A DNA stretch of 13,730 nucleotides, from the NCBI GenBank assembly GCA_947631135.1, contig CANRKE010000028.1, positions 1 through 13,730 of the forward strand, written 5' to 3'. Of this stretch, positions 13,381-13,730 are shown in pieces (the stretch's first letter is position 1; every line of letters starts with the position of its first letter). The position numbers and the translations under genes were made by a program. The notes under the pieces are model-generated. The model did no database searches. It was not told the DNA's origin and saw only the letters and a list, made by a program, of their open reading frames with translations. The stretch is from an uncultured Bacilli bacterium. GTDB taxonomy: Bacteria; Bacillota_I; Bacilli_A; RF39; UBA660.

Positions 13381-13730
13381 TTATATTAAATTTATTTTTG
13401 CTTTTATATTATCTATTTCTGATATGTTTAATTTTGTACATTCACTAATAATATTTTCATCAATATTTCTTTTTAACAATTCACTAGCAATCTTTTTTTC
13501 ACTATCACTAGCACCTTCAGCATAAATTGCTTTTTGAAAAAGCTCATCTGCACTAGCAATCACTTCATCGTCATATGATGAATATCTGTTCATCTCATCG
13601 TTCATCTTTTCTAAATCTACATACATTTCTCCTACCTCACTTTCTAATGATTTTATTATTTTTGTTGCTTCATTTTTTGATACACTTACAATATACATTA
13701 ACAATCTATTAAATGTACTTATATTTGTAA
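13381..13730 (-). CDS. 3' end of a longer Rpn-like gene, copy 4 (partial at window edge)
   Basis: The frame stays open to the right edge of the window (115 residues seen, with no stop upstream), so this is the 3' end of a longer gene and the apparent TTG start at 13704 is probably internal. The visible part reads ISTFNRLLMYIVSVSKNEAT, then IIKSLESEVGE, then the module shared with copies 1-3 (MYVDLEKMNDEMNRYSSYDD onward), ending in the helical tail KRNIDENIISECTKLNISEI. The layout, with an EKMN segment before a polar hinge and an A-x2-LL...I-x2-xTKL-x3-EI tail, is like the C-terminal third of Rpn-family PD-(D/E)XK nucleases (COG5464-type) common in low-GC gut bacteria. The catalytic domain would lie beyond 13730, so the family call is provisional. 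Confidence 0.55.
   Translation of the reverse strand, partial: TNISTFNRLLMYIVSVSKNEATKIIKSLESEVGEMYVDLEKMNDEMNRYSSYDDEVIASADELFQKAIYAEGASDSEKKIASELLKRNIDENIISECTKLNISEIDNIKAKINLI
13624..13640 (-). promoter_or_regulatory. Possible internal translation start inside copy 4
   Basis: Inside the long frame, GTGAGG (13635-13640) followed 8 bases later by ATG (13624-13626) forms a plausible internal ribosome binding site. A product from here would have 81 residues (13381-13626) and would begin at MYVDLEK, the position that lines up with MYIDFDK of the stand-alone copies. Confidence 0.4.

Larger units (their letters stand above)
12472..13730 (-). repeat. Tandem array of four Rpn-tail modules with near-identical spacers
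   Basis: Four homologous modules follow one another on the minus strand with periods of about 307, 307 and 295 bases. The three 28-base spacers (12751-12778, 13058-13085, 13353-13380) are identical apart from a C/T change in the last. Copies 1 and 2 share the KxGRKLEKIDI middle. Copies 3 and 4 share the shorter KRNIDENIISECTKLNISEI tail. Copy 3 ends exactly like copy 2 (NNIKKEINLI), so it looks like a mosaic of its two neighbours, as expected from unequal crossing-over or gene conversion. Confidence 0.85.

Noticed and set aside
12997..13525. Repeated plus-strand frames (about 80 codons) opposite the array copies
   Set aside because: Antisense of the repeated modules; hydrophobic Phe/Leu/Ser-rich translation results from the complement of Lys/Glu/Asp codons.
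12472..13730. CRISPR-like or satellite repeat array
   Set aside because: Unit length is about 300 bases, and divergence follows protein-coding constraint with intact frames; spacers are repeats themselves, not unique.
149..13730. Mycoplasma genetic code (TGA as Trp), considered because all stops are TAA and the sequence is AT-rich
   Set aside because: Trp codons checked in EssC and the helicase (for example the WWNP motif) are TGG, and no gene needs TGA read-through.

Overview
The window is a strongly AT-rich piece of a low-GC Gram-positive (Firmicutes/Bacillota-type) chromosome. Evidence for this is the EssC/EsaB-type (T7SSb) secretion ATPase locus, an ftsA-ftsZ pair with Firmicute-like FtsZ, GGAGG-type ribosome binding sites before most genes, and near-consensus sigma-A promoters. 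Tryptophan codons that I checked are TGG and every complete gene ends in TAA, so nothing points to the Mycoplasma code. I cannot name a genus.

Layout. (1) Positions 94-5997 hold a small type VII secretion locus. essC and an esaB/yukD-like gene lie on the minus strand. Two small helical proteins, probable WXG100-like substrates or partners, lie on the plus strand. The two sides are fired from a divergent promoter region (about 4985-5282). No EsaA, EssA, EssB or LXG toxin gene is present. (2) Positions 6044-9253 (minus) encode a SWIM-zinc-finger SNF2 helicase, convergent with the secretion genes and sharing a bidirectional terminator. (3) Positions 9416-9805 (plus) encode a HIT-family nucleotide hydrolase, divergent from the helicase. 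A perfect 9-bp inverted repeat covers its putative -35. (4) Positions 9865-12267 (minus) hold ftsZ and ftsA, tightly coupled and detached from any other division or cell-wall gene. FtsZ has an extremely acidic C-terminal linker, and FtsA has a non-canonical phosphate-2 motif. (5) Positions 12472-13730 (minus) are a tandem array of four homologous C-terminal modules resembling the tail of Rpn (PD-(D/E)XK, recombination-promoting nuclease) proteins. The rightmost is the 3' end of a longer gene that runs off the window. The other three are short stand-alone ORFs with their own ribosome binding sites.

The most interesting region is the Rpn-tail array. The spacers between copies are recognisable, frame-shifted remnants of coding sequence in the long gene. 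The start of each short ORF lines up with an internal Shine-Dalgarno plus ATG in the long gene. This is what would be expected if an intragenic RpnS-type antitoxin (known for E. coli Rpn proteins) had been duplicated into an array of free-standing genes, but the nuclease domain lies outside the window, so this is a hypothesis. The second point of interest is the stripped-down T7SS locus whose small secreted-type proteins lack the WxG motif.
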